Positions 9,116 to 18,098 of a stretch of DNA of 64,000 bases are shown here, piece after piece. The translations under genes and the position numbers were made by a program. The stretch lies in the NCBI RefSeq assembly GCF_003628125.1, contig NZ_RBZU01000004.1, positions 62,001 through 126,000 on the forward strand, in the 5' to 3' direction. The DNA is from Pararobbsia silviterrae (GTDB taxonomy: Bacteria; Pseudomonadota; Gammaproteobacteria; Burkholderiales; Burkholderiaceae). The notes under the pieces are model-generated. The model was not told where the DNA came from. It saw only the letters and a list, made by a program, of their open reading frames with translations, and searched no databases. Each line of letters starts with the position of its first letter. Within the stretch, counting starts at the first letter, position 1.

Positions 9116-9652
9116 TTACGACGCGATCGCGAGCGCGAAATGCTCGTCGAAGCGGCCCAGATAGTCAGCCTTGCCGACCGGCACGCCGTTGTGACGCAGG
9201 ATGTCGTAGGCGGTCGTCACGTGGAAAAAGAAGTTCGGCAACGCGAACGAAAGCAGATAGCTGAGCCCCGTAAATGCCGTCTCCTGCCCACCGACCTTGA
9301 CCGCGAACTCGCGCGATTCGCTGCCGTCGACGCGCCAGGCGCCGATTTCATCGAGAAATTCGCGCGTGCGCGCAATACGTTCGTGTAAATCGGCGAACGT
9401 GACCTCAATATCCTCGAAAACCGGCGCTTTGATACCCGCCAGACGCGCGACCGCACGGCGCGCCGCATCGCTCGCAAGCTGGACTTGCCGCGCGAGCGGA
9501 AACATATCGGGGAAAAGCCGCGCTTCGATCAATACGGAAGGGTGAATCTGCCGGACGGCCGCGAATTCCTCGGCCTGATCGAGCAACACGGCAAGATTAT
9601 CGAGTCCACGCACAAAAACAGGGACAGACGCCTGATACATCGATAGGGACAT
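9116..9652 (-). CDS. DUF1993 domain protein
   Basis: The 178 residues match the DUF1993 family across their length: the start SMYQASVPVFVRGLDNLAVLLDQAEEFA, a central LFPDMFPLARQVQLASDAA, and the end FALPNFFFHVTTAYDILRHNGVPVGKADYLG. The family is predicted to be a DinB-like four-helix bundle with no established activity. The 5' end lies beside an AT-richer intergenic stretch. The start is either 9652 or the in-frame ATG four codons later; no clear ribosome site separates them. Confidence 0.85.
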   Translation of the reverse strand: MSLSMYQASVPVFVRGLDNLAVLLDQAEEFAAVRQIHPSVLIEARLFPDMFPLARQVQLASDAARRAVARLAGIKAPVFEDIEVTFADLHERIARTREFLDEIGAWRVDGSESREFAVKVGGQETAFTGLSYLLSFALPNFFFHVTTAYDILRHNGVPVGKADYLGRFDEHFALAIAS

Positions 9653-10055
9653 TTTGCAGATCCGATTCGGTCATATACGCACCCACGCTTTTGAATGCTA
9701 TTTGTCAGGTGCGCAATTAATCAGTACCTACTATAGAAGCAGAATTCACCTGGATAAACTCGAAATCGCCGGTTTCACTGTTTCGGAAAAGCAAACAATC
9801 CCGGCATGGTTTCGTGCGAGCCGTCAGCAGGTGATCAGCATTATGCGACTGGAATCGACGTTGAGAAGTGTCGTTGAACGTCGCGAAGATGAAACTTTGT
9901 TTAATGTTTGGTCAGTTTCGCGCCAGCCGATTTTCCCTTTTAATTCCGGGGCCTGGCGAAAATGCGCCGAATATTAATTTCTTTAACAAACGGCGAATGG
10001 AACGGTATTAGCACAAATCGGCGATTTGCGCGCGACACGTGTGCGCGCTTGCAAG
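9653..10055. other. AT-richer intergenic region, no convincing gene
   Basis: This 403-bp stretch is visibly less GC-rich than its flanks, especially 9700-10020. A plus-strand frame from a TTG at 9654 to 9977 could encode 107 residues, but it lacks a ribosome site and any recognisable family. The stretch probably holds the promoter of the DUF1993 gene and possibly the remnant of a lost insertion. Confidence 0.45.
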
Positions 10056-11261
10056 CTAGGCGAGCCAGCGTTCGAGGTCGTAATAGGCCACGAGATCGCG
10101 ATCGGCGATCGGCACGCCCGCGGCGAGACGCGCAAGTCCGCTCGCGCCGATCATCGTGCCGATGTTGCCGGCGCCCTGACTTCCGTACGGAATCAGCTCT
10201 CCCGCACCGTGTGTGTCGAGCTGGTACGCCACGCGCAGGAATACCTCGCGGCTTTCGTCGAGCGTGCGCGCCGTTCGGAGCGGGAGGTTCGAGACGATGG
10301 GGAACACGGTGTCGCGCGCCTGCATGCGCCGGATCAACGGCGTGACCATGACGACGAATACGGCGAACACCGAGCCGGGATTGCCCGGCAGACAAACGAC
10401 CGGTTTGCCGCCGACGCGCGCGAGCGCCATCGGTTTGCCGGGTTTCATGCGGACTTTCCAGAGCGCGAGATTGCCGCCGAGCGATTCGAGCACGGGCTTG
10501 ACGAGGTCGCGATCGCCGACGGATACGCCGCCCACGCTGAGCACGAGGTCGCACCCGGCGATCAGCGACGCGAACGCGTCACGCAGCGCGGTTTCCGTAT
10601 CGCGCGCGTGCATGAGGTGCGCGACCTGCGCGCCCATGCCCTCGACGAGCGCGGCAAGCATGGCCGCGTTCGAGTTATAGATCTGCTGTGCGGTGCGCGG
10701 CTCGCCCGGTGCGACGAGTTCGTCGCCGGTGGTCAGGATGCCCACGCGCAGCCGTTCGAAGACCTCGACGCTCGCCAGCCCCTGCGATGCGATCAGCGCG
10801 ATATGAGCGGGACCGATCAGCGTGCCTGCGCGAAGCAGCACCTGTCCGGTCCGGATGTCTTCGCCGCGCAGGCGCACGTGTTGGCCGTTGCGCGGCGCTT
10901 CGGTGAACGTCACCTGGCCGTCGCGCTCGACGGCGTGCTCCTGCATGACGACCGTGTCCGCGCCGGCGGGCACAAGGCTGCCAGTGAACACGCGCGTCGC
11001 CTGCCCGGCGATCAGCGGCGCCGGCGCATCGCCCGCATAGCAGCGCTGCTGGATCGGCATCGCGCGCGCGTCCGCGTAGTCGATGTAGCGCAGCGCGTAG
11101 CCGTCCATGGCGCTGTTGTCGCCGGGCGGCAGATCGACGCCCGCGACGACGGTCTGTGCGAGCACGCGGCCCCGTGCCTGCGCGAGCGACACGCGCTCGG
11201 TGCGCGTGATGAGCGGTGCGTCCTCGACGAGGCGCTGCTGGGCGAGATCGAAATCGAGCAT
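10056..11261 (-). CDS. moeA: Molybdopterin molybdenumtransferase
   Basis: MoeA inserts molybdate into adenylylated molybdopterin in the last step of molybdenum cofactor synthesis. The 401-residue protein shows DNSAMDGYA near residue 50, the MoaB/MogA-fold motif TTGDELV near 185, SVGGVSVGDRD near 245 and the GNPGSVFAVF loop near 300. Its length matches the family. No other moa/mob gene is present. The gene is divergent from the MocR-type gene. Confidence 0.96.
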   Translation of the reverse strand: MLDFDLAQQRLVEDAPLITRTERVSLAQARGRVLAQTVVAGVDLPPGDNSAMDGYALRYIDYADARAMPIQQRCYAGDAPAPLIAGQATRVFTGSLVPAGADTVVMQEHAVERDGQVTFTEAPRNGQHVRLRGEDIRTGQVLLRAGTLIGPAHIALIASQGLASVEVFERLRVGILTTGDELVAPGEPRTAQQIYNSNAAMLAALVEGMGAQVAHLMHARDTETALRDAFASLIAGCDLVLSVGGVSVGDRDLVKPVLESLGGNLALWKVRMKPGKPMALARVGGKPVVCLPGNPGSVFAVFVVMVTPLIRRMQARDTVFPIVSNLPLRTARTLDESREVFLRVAYQLDTHGAGELIPYGSQGAGNIGTMIGASGLARLAAGVPIADRDLVAYYDLERWLA

Positions 11262-11525
11262 GAGAACAGAGTCGGAAGCACGCCCGCGAGGGTATCGGAG
11301 CGGCGCGCGCAGGGCAATGGCCGTCGATGGCGACTCGGCGCGTCTCGCCGGGGACGCCGGCGCGTCGGCGGGGCTCTGTTCGAGGCGCCGGGCGAGGGTT
11401 TCGTTCGAGACCCTGGCAAAGGTCTGGGCGAAGGTCCCCTATACTGCCCCCGTTTATCGACCTGGAGCGCGCGGTACACAAGGGTTCGCGCGGCAGCGGC
11501 ATCTGACCGCACGGAGAAGCCGGTT

Positions 11526-12956
11526 TTGAAACTCTACGAAAAGCTTGCGCGCGAGATCGAAGGCCGCATCGACGCGGGCGTCCTGCTCGCGGGCGAGCGG
11601 ATTCCGTCCGTGCGTCAGACGAGCCAGCATCAGAAGGTCAGCATCTCGACGGTCCTGCGCGCCTATATGTGGCTCGAAAGCCAGGGCATTATCGAAAGCC
11701 GTCCGCAGTCCGGCTACTTCGTGCGGCGGCGCGCCGGGCAGCCGGTCGCGGCCGAACTCCAGTCGTCGCGGCCGATTCCGGTGTCGGCGGAAGTCGACGT
11801 GAGCCGGCTCGTGCTGTCGACGCTGCGCTCGATCCGGCTCAACGATGCGGTGCCGCTCGGCTCGCCGTATCCCGACCCGTCGCTGTTTTCGATCCCGCGT
11901 TTGAACCATCATGTGCATGCTGTCGCGCGGCGCCGTCCGTATTCGAGCGTCATCGACGATTTGCCGCCCGGCAATCCCGAACTGATCCGTCAGATCGCGC
12001 GACGCTATCTCGAGCACGGCCAAAGCGTGGATCCCGATGAAATCATCGTGACGGTCGGCGCGACCGAGGCGATCAATCTGTGTCTGCAGGCCGTCGCCAA
12101 GCCGGGCGACACGATCGCGGTCGAATCGCCGACGTTCTACGCGATGCTCCACGCGATCGAGCGTATGGGCATGCGCGCGATCGAGGTCGCGACGCATCCG
12201 CGCGACGGCATCGATCTCGCGGCGCTGGAGAAGATCGTCGGCGAACAGCGGATCGCGGCATGCATGGTCATGCCGAACTTCCAGAATCCGCTGGGGTTCC
12301 GGATGTCGGACGAACGCAAGCGCGCGCTCGTCGACTTGCTCGCGAAGCACGAGATCCCGTGCATCGAAAACGGCGTCTATAACGAGCTCTATTACGGCGA
12401 CGCGCATCCGTCGACGCTCAAGTCGTTCGACCGGAAAGGCCTCGTGCTCCACTGCGCGTCGTTCTCGAAGACGCTGACGACGGCGCAGCGAATCGGCTGG
12501 GCCATCGCGGGCCGCTATCGGGAGCGCGTCGAGAAATTCAAGTTCCTCAACACGCTCGCGACGCCGTCGATCCCGCAGATCGCGATCGCCGAATATCTCC
12601 AGCACGACGGTTTCGATCGCCACCTGCGCAAGCTTCGCAAGGCGTTCGCGCAGCAGGCGAGCATCATGCGTTCGGCCGTCGAGCGCTTCTTTCCCGAGGG
12701 CACGCGGACCACGGAGCCGCTCGGCGGGTATGTACTCTGGGTCGAACTCGCGCGCGAGATCGATTCGATGACGCTCTACCAGCGCGCGCTCGACCATCGG
12801 ATCACGATCGGGCCCGGCTATATGTTCTCGGCACGCAAGCATGCGTACCGGAACCATATCCGGCTCAACTACAGCTATGCGTGGTCGAAACCGATCGAGC
12901 AGGCTGTCATGACGATCGCGCGTTTGTTGCCTGACGCGGCGCGGCCCCCGGATTGA
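11526..12956 (+). CDS. MocR-type regulator: GntR HTH fused to class I aminotransferase domain
   Basis: The 476-residue protein has a GntR winged HTH at residues 1-75 (LYEKLAREIEGRIDAGVLLAGERIPSVRQ...VSISTVLRAYMWLESQGII). A fold-type I PLP aminotransferase-like domain runs from about 110 to the end, with the Schiff-base lysine in the segment HCASFSKTLTTAQRIGW. MocR proteins are PLP-sensing regulators. I chose the TTG at 11526 because GGAG lies 9 nt upstream and the family begins with KLYEKLA. The reading frame stays open far upstream, across moeA on the other strand, but that is not coding. The target is unknown; it is transcribed away from moeA. Confidence 0.9.
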   Translation: MKLYEKLAREIEGRIDAGVLLAGERIPSVRQTSQHQKVSISTVLRAYMWLESQGIIESRPQSGYFVRRRAGQPVAAELQSSRPIPVSAEVDVSRLVLSTLRSIRLNDAVPLGSPYPDPSLFSIPRLNHHVHAVARRRPYSSVIDDLPPGNPELIRQIARRYLEHGQSVDPDEIIVTVGATEAINLCLQAVAKPGDTIAVESPTFYAMLHAIERMGMRAIEVATHPRDGIDLAALEKIVGEQRIAACMVMPNFQNPLGFRMSDERKRALVDLLAKHEIPCIENGVYNELYYGDAHPSTLKSFDRKGLVLHCASFSKTLTTAQRIGWAIAGRYRERVEKFKFLNTLATPSIPQIAIAEYLQHDGFDRHLRKLRKAFAQQASIMRSAVERFFPEGTRTTEPLGGYVLWVELAREIDSMTLYQRALDHRITIGPGYMFSARKHAYRNHIRLNYSYAWSKPIEQAVMTIARLLPDAARPPD

Positions 12957-13042
12957 GTGCCGCAAACGCTATACTGACCGGCATATCGGCGCCGTCCGGC
13001 TTTTCCTGCCCGGGGTGCGCCGTGTCAACGTAGGTGAGCCCG

Positions 13043-13534
13043 ATGGCCAACGAGGTCATTTTCAATGGGGCGCCGTCGCAGATCATCAATCTGCCCGCGC
13101 TCATCAAGGGCGGCGTGGTCATCGCCGCCGTCGCGGCCGTGCATCTGTGCGCCGCGGCCTACTTCCCGCTTCAATGGCGGCTCGTACTCGTTCAATCGCT
13201 TGCCGTGCTCGTCGGGGTCGGCTTGCCGTTTTGGCGGACCGCGTCGACCGAGATCGTCATCGATTCGCGGCGCATTACGTGGAGCCAGGGCTGGTGGCGC
13301 AAGCGCGCGTCTTACCTCGATATCGCGCGGATTCGCCATGTGTCCGTCGTGGATCCCTGGTGGCAGCGCGTGTTCGGGACCGCGACGATCATGCTCGAAA
13401 CCGACGACGCGCGGCATCGCGTGCGGCGTTTGCCCGGCATCCGCGGCGCGGATCGCATCGGCGAGCAACTGATGGGGCTCGTGAGCGCCTGCCGCGCGGC
13501 CGACGCCGCGGCGGCGCTCGTCGAGGCGGCGTGA
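13043..13534 (+). CDS. Small membrane protein with PH-like (bPH/YdbT-type) domain
   Basis: The 163-residue product has two adjacent hydrophobic segments (LIKGGVVIAAVAAVHLCAAAYF and LVLVQSLAVLVGVGLPFW). A soluble beta-rich part follows (TEIVIDSRRITWSQGWWRKRASYLDIARIRHVSVVDPWWQRVFGTATIMLET), which resembles bacterial PH domains of the YdbS/YdbT kind. AGGTGAG is well placed for the ATG at 13043; a GTG at 13034 overlaps that ribosome site. The function is unknown. It lies 86 bp after the MocR gene on the same strand. Confidence 0.72.
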   Translation: MANEVIFNGAPSQIINLPALIKGGVVIAAVAAVHLCAAAYFPLQWRLVLVQSLAVLVGVGLPFWRTASTEIVIDSRRITWSQGWWRKRASYLDIARIRHVSVVDPWWQRVFGTATIMLETDDARHRVRRLPGIRGADRIGEQLMGLVSACRAADAAAALVEAA

Positions 13535-13678
13535 CCCGCATGCGGGTGTCCCCGATCGTTTGAGACGTGAGGCTTGCCGAGCGGCGTAGCGGCGCGTCAT
13601 GACGCTTCGTCGCGCTTCGTGGTACCTCGCAACCCTTCGCGGCGCCAAAATCCGCGCCGTATCCCTGTTCCTCCGTGC

Positions 13679-13725
13679 TGTCCCACTGCGCGACACTTGT
13701 CCGGACGCTGTTCCGAAATGGAACA
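13679..13725 (+). promoter_or_regulatory. Two 17-bp dyads: candidate upstream activator sites for the AcoR-like protein
   Basis: TGTCCCACTGCGCGACA (13679-13695) and TGTTCCGAAATGGAACA (13709-13725) share the form TGTYCC-N5-GSRACA. The second is a perfect dyad; the first has one mismatch. Their centres are 30 bp apart, close to three helical turns. They lie about 90-130 bp upstream of the sigma54 element at 13812, a normal distance for enhancer-type sites. Assignment to the AcoR-like activator encoded at 16067 is inference from proximity. Confidence 0.6.
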
Positions 13726-13811
13726 CCTGTGCGCGGCCGATCGATCCCCCGAGTCGGATGTCGAGCGGCGTCGAACGTGGACTGGCGGGCCTGAGCGTCG
13801 CGCGGCGTGCG

Positions 13812-13827
13812 TGGAACGCAACTCGCT
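13812..13827 (+). promoter_or_regulatory. Sigma54 (-24/-12) promoter for the aldehyde dehydrogenase gene
   Basis: TGGAACGCAACTCGCT keeps the invariant GG-N10-GC spacing of sigma54 promoters and matches TGGCACG-N4-TTGCW at most positions. Transcription would start near 13838, about 58 bp before the ATG. An AcoR-type sigma54 activator is encoded two genes downstream. Confidence 0.6.
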
Positions 13828-13895
13828 ATAGCTTCGAATGCCGCGGCGCGCCCCGTGCCGCGGCCCATTCGAAAAGAGATGCGAGGAGCACGCAG

Positions 13896-15416
13896 ATGAA
13901 CCATGCAGAGATGCAGTTCCTGACGACCGAATTCCCGTTCAAGAAGCAATACGGCAATTTCATTGGCGGCAAGTGGGTTCAACCTGTCGGCAATGAATAT
14001 TTCGACAACGTGTCGCCGATCACCGGCGAGCCGTTTACGTCGATTCCGCGCTCGCGCGAAGCAGATATCGAACTCGCGCTCGACGCGGCGCACAAGGCGA
14101 AGGCCGCATGGGGCCGCACGTCGGTGGCCGATCGCGCGAACCTGCTCTACAAGATCGCGGACCGCATGGAGGCCAATCTGCAACGGCTCGCCGTCGCGGA
14201 GTCGATCGACAACGGCAAGCCGCTGCGCGAAACGATGGCCGCCGATATCCCGCTCGCGATCGATCACTTCCGCTATTTCGCGAGCGCGGCGCGCGCGCAG
14301 GAAGGGGGCATCTCGGAGATCGATCATGACACCGTGGCGTATCACTTTCATGAGCCGCTGGGCGTCGTCGGGCAGATCATCCCGTGGAATTTCCCGATCC
14401 TTATGGCGACGTGGAAACTCGCGCCCGCGCTCGCGGCAGGCAATTGCGTGGTACTCAAACCGGCCGAACAGACGCCCGCGTCGATCCTCGTGCTGCTCGA
14501 ACTCGTCGAAGACCTGATTCCGGCCGGCGTCGTCAATGTCGTCAACGGATTCGGGCTCGAAGCCGGCAAGCCGCTCGCGTCGAACAAGCGCATCGCGAAG
14601 ATCGCGTTTACCGGCGAAACGACCACGGGTCGGCTGATCATGCAGTACGCAAGCCAGAACATCATCCCGGTGACGCTCGAACTCGGCGGCAAGAGCCCGA
14701 ACATCTTCTTCGCCGATGTGATGGATCGCGACGACAGCTTCTTCGACAAGGCGCTCGAAGGATTCACGATGTTCGCGCTGAACCAGGGCGAAGTCTGTAC
14801 GTGTCCGTCGCGCGCGTTGATCGAGGAAAAGATTTACGACCGCTTCATGGAGCGCGCGCTCAAGCGCGTCGCCGCGATTCGCCAAGGTCACCCGCTCGAT
14901 CAGCAGACGATGATCGGCGCGCAAGCGTCGCAGGAGCAGCTCGAAAAGATCGTGTCGTATCTCGACCTCGGCAAGAAGGAGGGCGCGCAGTGCCTGATAG
15001 GCGGCGAACGCAATGCGCTCGACGGCGAGCTCAGCAAGGGCTATTACGTGAAGCCGACCGTCTTCCGCGGGAACAACAAGATGCGGATCTTCCAGGAAGA
15101 AATCTTCGGGCCGGTCGTCTCGGTCACGACGTTTAAAACCGAGGAAGAGGCGCTTGAAATCGCGAACGACACGCTCTATGGCCTGGGCGCCGGCGTCTGG
15201 ACGCGCGACGGTACGCGCGCCTATCGTTTCGGCCGCGAAATCCAGGCGGGCCGCGTCTGGACGAACTGCTATCACGCGTATCCCGCGCATGCGGCGTTCG
15301 GCGGTTACAAGCAGTCGGGCATCGGTCGCGAGAACCACAAGATGATGCTCGATCATTATCAACAGACGAAGAACCTGCTCGTCAGCTACAGCGACAAGGC
15401 ACTGGGCTTCTTCTGA
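13896..15416 (+). CDS. NAD-dependent aldehyde dehydrogenase (ExaC/AldB type)
   Basis: The 506-residue protein oxidises an aldehyde, probably acetaldehyde, to the acid. The catalytic glutamate is in ELGGKS (E262) and the catalytic cysteine in GEVCTC (C301). That last motif, rather than GQC, marks the ExaC/AldB subgroup used in ethanol and acetoin breakdown. PWNFPILM near 164 and [10 protein letters not shown] near 218 belong to the NAD-binding fold. GAGGAG precedes the ATG at 13896; the frame is open further upstream, but that part contains the sigma54 promoter. DUF779 and the sigma54 activator follow on the same strand, an arrangement known for this enzyme group. Confidence 0.93.
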   Translation: MNHAEMQFLTTEFPFKKQYGNFIGGKWVQPVGNEYFDNVSPITGEPFTSIPRSREADIELALDAAHKAKAAWGRTSVADRANLLYKIADRMEANLQRLAVAESIDNGKPLRETMAADIPLAIDHFRYFASAARAQEGGISEIDHDTVAYHFHEPLGVVGQIIPWNFPILMATWKLAPALAAGNCVVLKPAEQTPASILVLLELVEDLIPAGVVNVVNGFGLEAGKPLASNKRIAKIAFTGETTTGRLIMQYASQNIIPVTLELGGKSPNIFFADVMDRDDSFFDKALEGFTMFALNQGEVCTCPSRALIEEKIYDRFMERALKRVAAIRQGHPLDQQTMIGAQASQEQLEKIVSYLDLGKKEGAQCLIGGERNALDGELSKGYYVKPTVFRGNNKMRIFQEEIFGPVVSVTTFKTEEEALEIANDTLYGLGAGVWTRDGTRAYRFGREIQAGRVWTNCYHAYPAHAAFGGYKQSGIGRENHKMMLDHYQQTKNLLVSYSDKALGFF

Positions 15417-15508
15417 TCGGCAGGACGTGCGGCGGCGCGGCACGGTGTGTGCCGCGCCGCACGACGTTTCACCTTTTCCGTACAGCTTCACTTCGGACAA
15501 TTGAACTC

Positions 15509-15910
15509 ATGACCGATTCAGACGACCCGCATCGTGTGCAGCGCGTCATCGCGACGCCGGAGGCCATTTCCTTGATCGAGCGTCTCGTCGCCGAGCACGG
15601 ACCCGTGATGTTTCATCAGTCGGGCGGATGCTGCGACGGCAGCGCGCCGATGTGTTTTCCGGCCGGCGAATTCATGGTCGGCAACGCAGACGTGCATCTC
15701 GGCGAGATTGGCGGGGCGCCGTTCTATATGAGCGAGTCCCAATTCGAATACTGGGAGCACACGCAACTGATCATCGATGCGGTACCTGGCAACGGCGGCA
15801 TGTTCTCGCTCGAACGTCCGACCGGACTGCGCTTTCTGACGCGCTCGCGGCTCTACGACGATGCCGAGTCGAGCTGGCTTGAAAAACATCCGGTCGAACA
15901 TGCCGGCTAG
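15509..15910 (+). CDS. DUF779 domain protein
   Basis: The 133-residue protein fits DUF779, a small family that recurrently sits beside acetaldehyde-type dehydrogenases. Cysteines and an adjacent histidine in FHQSGGCCDGSAPMCFP look like a metal or redox site but no activity is established. It lies 92 bp after the dehydrogenase and is probably cotranscribed. I use the ATG at 15509 (MTDSDDPHRV); an earlier start at 15449 would add 20 non-conserved residues. Confidence 0.85.
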   Translation: MTDSDDPHRVQRVIATPEAISLIERLVAEHGPVMFHQSGGCCDGSAPMCFPAGEFMVGNADVHLGEIGGAPFYMSESQFEYWEHTQLIIDAVPGNGGMFSLERPTGLRFLTRSRLYDDAESSWLEKHPVEHAG

Positions 15911-16066
15911 CGTTGCTGCGATGCGCCCGGCGGTCAAAGCGACCGACGGGCTCGGCGGACCGACAAAACAGCCGACAGGGGGCGCGCCGAGTGGTACATT
16001 GCGACTCACACTCACCCGACGGTCGAACACGCGACGTGTTCATCATGAGCGGGATGGGAGGAGACA

Positions 16067-18052
16067 ATGGCCAGTCATCCGCCGATCGTGCGCGATGCGC
16101 GCACGCATGCTCACCCTGACGCCCGGCTTGCGGACATGATCCAGAAGTCGCGCGATCGCTCGGTCGAGTTCGGCCTGTCGGAGTCGATGACTCCCGACTA
16201 CAGTCTCGTCGGCGCACCCGAACTCGCGTTGCGCATCGACCAGAACCGCGTGCTCTGCACGCACGCGTTGCCCGTCATGGAAACGCTCTACGGGCAGATC
16301 GCCAACACGCACAGCATGGTCGTGCTGACCGACGTCGACGGCCTGATCCTGCATTCGCTCGGCGACGACGATTTCTTGCGCCGCGCCGAAAAGGTCGCAT
16401 TGCGCGCGGGCGCGAACTGGTCCGAACGCCAGCAAGGCACGAACGCAATCGGCACGACGCTGGCCGAGGCACAGCCGACGACGGTCTACGGTAAGCAGCA
16501 TTTCCTGCGTGCGAATCACTTTCTCGCGTGTTCGAGCGTGCCGATCCTCGATCCCTACGGCGCGTTGCTCGGCGTGCTCGATGTGACGGGCGATTGCCGC
16601 AGTCACCATCGGCATACGATGGCGCTCGCGAAGATGTCGGCGCAGATGATCGAAAACCATCTGTTTGCGAGCACCTTTACGCAGGCGCTGCGTATTCATT
16701 TTCATAGCCGGCCCGAATTCATCGGCACGTTGATGGAAGGCATCGCGGCGTTCCGCGCCGACGGTTCGTTTCTGTCCGCGAACCGGAGCGCCCAATTCCA
16801 ATTGGGTCTGCCGCTCGCGTCGTTGCGCGCGCATACGCTGTCGTCGTTGTTCACGACGTCGAGCGGCGAGCTCATCGATCGCATCTGTTCGGCCGGCGCC
16901 GCGAACAGCGGCATCGAACTCATGCTGCATAGCGGCGTGCGCGTGCGAGCCCACGTCGAATTTCGGCGTGCGGGCAGCGTGGCGCTTGGTGTGGCGATGC
17001 CGGAACGCGTGCGCGATGCCGTCGTGCCGGAACGTGTGCCGACCATGCCCGCGCCGCGCGCTTCACAGGTGTCGTTGCTCGATACCGGCGACGCCGCGGT
17101 CTCGGCCGTGCTCGGCCGCGTGCGCAAGGTCATCGGCAAGCCGATTCCGATCCTGATCGGCGGCGAAACGGGGACCGGAAAAGACCGGCTCGCGCATGCG
17201 ATTCATCTCGATTCGCCGCGCGCCGACGGTCCATGGATTGGCGTCAACTGCGGCGCGATTCCCGACACGCTGATCGAAGCCGAGTTGTTCGGCTATGCCG
17301 AGGGCGCGTTTACGGGCGCGGCGCGCGGCGGGCGTCTCGGCAAGATCGCCGAAGCCCATCGCGGGACGCTGTTTCTCGACGAGATCGGCGATATGCCGTA
17401 TGCGCTTCAAACACGGTTGCTCGGCGTGCTCGAAACGCATGTCGTCGTTCCGCTCGGCAGCAATAAGGCGCGGCCCGTCGATTTCACTTTGATCTGCGCG
17501 ACGCACCGCAATCTGCGCGAGATGGTGGCGCGCGGGACGTTTCGTGAAGATCTCTACTACCGGATCAACGGACTCTTCGTGTCGCTGCCGGCGCTGCGAG
17601 AGCGCACCGACATCGAGGCCATCATCGAGGCGCTGCTTCGCACCGAGCGTGTCGTCGATCGGCCGTTGTCGATCGATGCCAAGGCGCTGGCATTGTTCCG
17701 CGCGCATCCGTGGCCCGGCAATTTGCGGCAACTCGTGAATGTCTTGCGTGCGGCGTGCGCGATGCTCGATACGCACGAGTCGACGATCGGCATCGAGCAT
17801 CTGCCGGCCGATTTTCTCGATGCGCCGTTGGTCAAGCAGGATGCGGTACGTTGGCGCGATGTCGTGCCGCGCGCGTCAAGCGCGCCCGCGCTTGCAAACG
17901 GTGTAGCGCCCGTGCGCCTGAGCGACGTCACGTCGTCGACGGTCGCGGCGGCGCTTGCCGCGTGCGCGGGCAATGTGTCAGCCGCCGCGCGGATGCTCGG
18001 CGTCTCGCGCGGCACGCTGTATCGGAGCATGAAGCGCGAACGCGAGATTTAA
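16067..18052 (+). CDS. Sigma54-dependent enhancer-binding activator, AcoR-like
   Basis: The 661-residue activator has an N-terminal GAF-type sensor (about 60-200) with the RQQGTNAIGT segment of AcoR proteins. A linker follows, then a sigma54 AAA+ domain with Walker A GGETGTGKD (365-373), the sigma54-contact loop GAFTGA (413-418) and Walker B TLFLDEIGD (434-442). A Fis-type HTH ends the protein (NVSAAARMLGVSRGTLYRSM). AcoR relatives respond to acetoin or aldehydes and switch on dehydrogenase genes. Here the target is probably the upstream dehydrogenase-DUF779 unit, which has a sigma54 promoter and paired dyads. GGAGGAG lies before the ATG. Confidence 0.92.
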   Translation: MASHPPIVRDARTHAHPDARLADMIQKSRDRSVEFGLSESMTPDYSLVGAPELALRIDQNRVLCTHALPVMETLYGQIANTHSMVVLTDVDGLILHSLGDDDFLRRAEKVALRAGANWSERQQGTNAIGTTLAEAQPTTVYGKQHFLRANHFLACSSVPILDPYGALLGVLDVTGDCRSHHRHTMALAKMSAQMIENHLFASTFTQALRIHFHSRPEFIGTLMEGIAAFRADGSFLSANRSAQFQLGLPLASLRAHTLSSLFTTSSGELIDRICSAGAANSGIELMLHSGVRVRAHVEFRRAGSVALGVAMPERVRDAVVPERVPTMPAPRASQVSLLDTGDAAVSAVLGRVRKVIGKPIPILIGGETGTGKDRLAHAIHLDSPRADGPWIGVNCGAIPDTLIEAELFGYAEGAFTGAARGGRLGKIAEAHRGTLFLDEIGDMPYALQTRLLGVLETHVVVPLGSNKARPVDFTLICATHRNLREMVARGTFREDLYYRINGLFVSLPALRERTDIEAIIEALLRTERVVDRPLSIDAKALALFRAHPWPGNLRQLVNVLRAACAMLDTHESTIGIEHLPADFLDAPLVKQDAVRWRDVVPRASSAPALANGVAPVRLSDVTSSTVAAALAACAGNVSAAARMLGVSRGTLYRSMKREREI

Positions 18053-18076
18053 GCGGATCGCGCGAGACGCGTCCGC
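18053..18076 (+). terminator. Weak hairpin after the AcoR-like gene
   Basis: GCGGA-T-CGCG and CGCG-TCCGC can pair with one bulged base around a 5-nt loop directly after the stop. No T-tract follows, so termination here is uncertain. The opposing aroG stop is only 23 bp further on. Confidence 0.35.
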
Positions 18077-18098
18077 CTATCGAGCCCGATCGAAAACG

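Noticed and set aside
10026-11525. A 976-residue plus-strand frame that fuses antisense moeA to the MocR-type gene
   Set aside because: The first 500 codons are antisense to a clear moeA gene. The real start is the TTG at 11526 with a well-placed ribosome site.
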